DNA of 8,189 nt from Myxococcales bacterium. Lineage in GTDB: Bacteria > Myxococcota > Polyangia > HGW-17 > SLPX01. Below, in pieces: positions 6,886 to 8,189 of the stretch. The notes beneath the pieces were generated by a model. That model was not told the origin of the DNA, searched no databases, and saw nothing but the letters and a program-made list of their open reading frames with translations. Position numbers and translations under genes: made by a program. Location: contig SLPX01000283.1 in assembly GCA_007131745.1 (NCBI GenBank), forward strand, positions 1-8,189, given 5' to 3'. The first letter of the stretch is position 1. Each line of letters starts with the position of its first letter.

Positions 6886-6904
6886 GAGAGAGGGTGGAAT
6901 CATG
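6886..6904 (+). promoter_or_regulatory. Shine-Dalgarno and ATG start of the M14 gene, out of frame in this copy
   Basis: The purine run AGAGAGGGTGG (ending 6897) is placed 4-5 bases before ATG 6902. Together with the promoter it marks this ATG as the intended start. Read from here the frame stops at TGA 6965-6967 after 21 codons, because of the repeat copy number. No ATG, GTG or TTG start exists in the peptidase frame between the stop at 6874-6876 and the signal sequence. Confidence 0.7.
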
Positions 6905-8189
6905 CAAGAGAAGAGAAGAGAAGAGAAGAGAAGAGAAGAGAAGAGAACCGGCGTAAGCGCCACCTGACTCGGTGGTTGGTTTTACTTCTCCTTCCGGCCT
7001 TGATTTTGTTCATTGCAAAATGCACGTCCATGCCTGTTCAAGAAGCCGATGAATCAGAATCCCCGCACTCGTCGCAAAAACCGCACATCATCGAATACTC
7101 AATCTCGGTCCCGAACGACGATTTGTATTTCAGACTCCGGATCATGGATTATCTCCCCCCGCGTCACAATGTCCGGCGGGATCTTCGTCCCAACGTCCAA
7201 AATCGATACATCGTTCCCCTGATGTCGCTCCAGGTGCAAGAACTCGAAGATCAGGGAATGGATCTCGAGCTTCCGACGCGTCGGTCCTTCAGCGATGAAC
7301 ATTGGCAGGAGGCGGTGTCGGATCCGAACAGCTCGATGACCCATGCGCAAATACTCAGAGCCGAAGCCCTTCCGGACGAACCCGTGGAAGTAGGCTACAA
7401 TTTCCCTCCCCCGCGCACGTTCAAATCCACGGGATTCGCTTTCTGTCCTTACGACAAAGAAACTTGGTCAGAATCGTGCCCTTACGGCAATTCCATCGTG
7501 GAACAGCTGAAAGACCTCGAGCACAACCATCATGAAAGCTACTTCCAGCTCGTCACAATCGGAGAGGGTCAAGAAGAAGATGAAGATGGGGAAAAGCGTC
7601 CAATATATGCGGTGAGGCTCGGAAAGATCACAAGAGATAAAGACGACCCATCTCCTGCTCTGTTCTACATAGCGACCCAACACGCGCGGGAGTGGCTGGC
7701 AACGGAGGTTGCCATGAAAATAATCCGGGATTTTGCCCTCGAGATAAGGCGCAATCCTAACGGCGATATCGCAAAGGTTCTGGAAGACCGGACCCTGGTC
7801 GTGGTGCCGGTGGCTAACCCGGACGGGTACCAGCACAGTCATGAAAATTACCCTGATCACCACAATCGGTTGTGGCGCAAAAACCGCCGGGACAACACGG
7901 ATGTGGGTTGTCCAGGGCGCTACGGAGTGGATATGAACAGGAACTACCCGGTCGCTTTCGGACAACAGATGACCTCTTCAGATTGCAGTGACATCATGTA
8001 CCACGGGCCCTACCCCCTTTCCGAGCCGGAAACCCAGGCATTGAAAAACCTTGTCATGGGCGACCTGCAAAAACCCTGGGGTCCCAGGGGATCATACACC
8101 CCGATAATGGCGCTGGATGTGCATACCTACGGCAACATGGTTCTTTTCTCTCCCGGTCTGGGAACAAGCGGTCACGGGATGGAGTGTAC
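6902..8189 (+). CDS. M14 zinc carboxypeptidase with lipoprotein-like signal, start out of frame, 3' end outside window
   Basis: The peptidase frame is open from 6877 to the edge with no stop. Zinc ligands are HAREW (His at 7681, Glu at 7690) and the third His in LDVHTYG (8122). Family substrate-site motifs follow: NPDGY (7816-7830), WRKNR, DMNRNYP (7930-7950) and PLSEPET. The catalytic Glu of the C-terminal part lies beyond the window. Ahead of the domain are a hydrophobic core (WLVLLLLPALILFIA, 6973-7017), then Lys-Cys-Thr-Ser, resembling a lipoprotein signal though Lys before Cys is atypical, then ~200 residues of propeptide-like sequence. M14 enzymes remove C-terminal residues from peptides; this one would act in the periplasm or at the surface. 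The intended ATG 6902 is out of frame by one repeat unit. In-frame alternatives (TTG 6976, ATG 7030) would shorten or lose the signal and lack good ribosome sites. Family certain; expression state uncertain. Confidence 0.88.
6906..6947 (+). repeat. AAGAG pentanucleotide tandem repeat (8 copies), likely phase-variation tract
   Basis: Eight perfect AAGAG units (6906-6945) plus a partial AA follow the ATG by one base. Five is not a multiple of three, so each gain or loss changes the frame. With seven or ten units the ATG joins the peptidase frame; with eight (here) or nine it meets a stop within ~25 codons. In frame, three units encode the five-residue peptide EKRRE, giving a charged n-region. 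Perfect short tandem repeats at a start codon are the standard mark of slipped-strand contingency genes. Confidence 0.85.

Larger units (their letters stand above)
6523..6901. other. Intergenic region between kinase and M14 peptidase
   Basis: No convincing gene is present. The kinase frame stays open for 55 codons after its TGA, to another TGA at 6688-6690. Within it FTEERPE (6631-6651) echoes the kinase end SEERPET, so it may be a decayed duplication or former extension. Short hairpins occur (GAGCC-C-GGCTC 6530-6540; AGTGG/CCACT 6677-6696; GTGG-GG-CCAC 6761-6770), but none is followed by a proper T-run, so I call no terminator. From about 6771 the sequence turns strongly AT-rich and leads into the promoter of the M14 gene. 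Confidence 0.6.

Noticed and set aside
6754..6963. Minus-strand frame with repeated FSSLL motifs
   Set aside because: It is the antisense reading of the AAGAG tract, with no ribosome site or supporting context.
6902..6967. Programmed -1 ribosomal frameshift joining ATG 6902 to the peptidase
   Set aside because: The frame relation would need a -1 shift, but there is no slippery X-XXY-YYZ heptamer or following stem-loop; repeat-number variation explains the arrangement better.
6800..7022. 11-mer CATTGCAAAAT present at 6800 and 7012
   Set aside because: A single 11-base match is expected by chance in a window of this size, and the second copy is inside coding sequence.

Overview
The window looks like a chromosomal segment of a Gram-negative bacterium with moderate GC content. 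The style of the histidine kinase, a lipoprotein-type peptidase and the long regulatory gaps suggest a Desulfobacterota (deltaproteobacterial) organism. That placement is an inference from protein style, not from a database match, and no RNA gene or phage/IS gene is present to anchor it.

Layout. (1) Positions 1-1003, minus strand: a TPR protein whose C-terminal half is a Pro-rich and Glu-rich linker built on a 36-bp repeat. It runs off the left edge. (2) Positions 1004-1415: a divergent intergenic region with a cluster of inverted repeats. (3) Positions 1416-6522, plus strand: a tightly packed three-gene unit. It encodes a MoxR-type AAA+ ATPase, a ~630-residue protein with a TraB/Tiki/DUF5682-like N-terminal domain and an unrecognised C-terminal ~400 residues, and a soluble triple-PAS hybrid histidine kinase. 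The junctions overlap or nearly overlap, and the kinase starts on a TTG that overlaps the upstream stop codon, so the genes are probably co-transcribed and translationally coupled. (4) Positions 6523-6901: an intergenic region ending in a good sigma70-type promoter. (5) Positions 6902 to the right edge: an M14 zinc carboxypeptidase with a lipoprotein-like signal sequence.

Two points stand out. First, the only well-placed start codon of the M14 gene (ATG 6902, good Shine-Dalgarno) is followed directly by eight AAGAG pentanucleotide repeats, and with eight copies this ATG is out of frame with the peptidase. Seven copies (or ten) would join it perfectly to a basic n-region, a hydrophobic core and the peptidase. 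This is the architecture of a phase-variable ON/OFF switch, with the sequenced copy OFF. Second, the MoxR + TraB-like + PAS kinase unit resembles known MoxR/VWA/DUF5682 neighbourhoods. It has no recognisable VWA partner in the window and carries a sensor kinase instead, so it is a candidate undescribed AAA+ chaperone/signalling module.

How the genes may work together (inference): the PAS kinase would sense a cytosolic redox or ligand signal and be made in proportion to the MoxR/TraB-like pair, while MoxR would remodel or activate the TraB-like protein or its target. The TPR protein and the peptidase appear to be independent transcription units.
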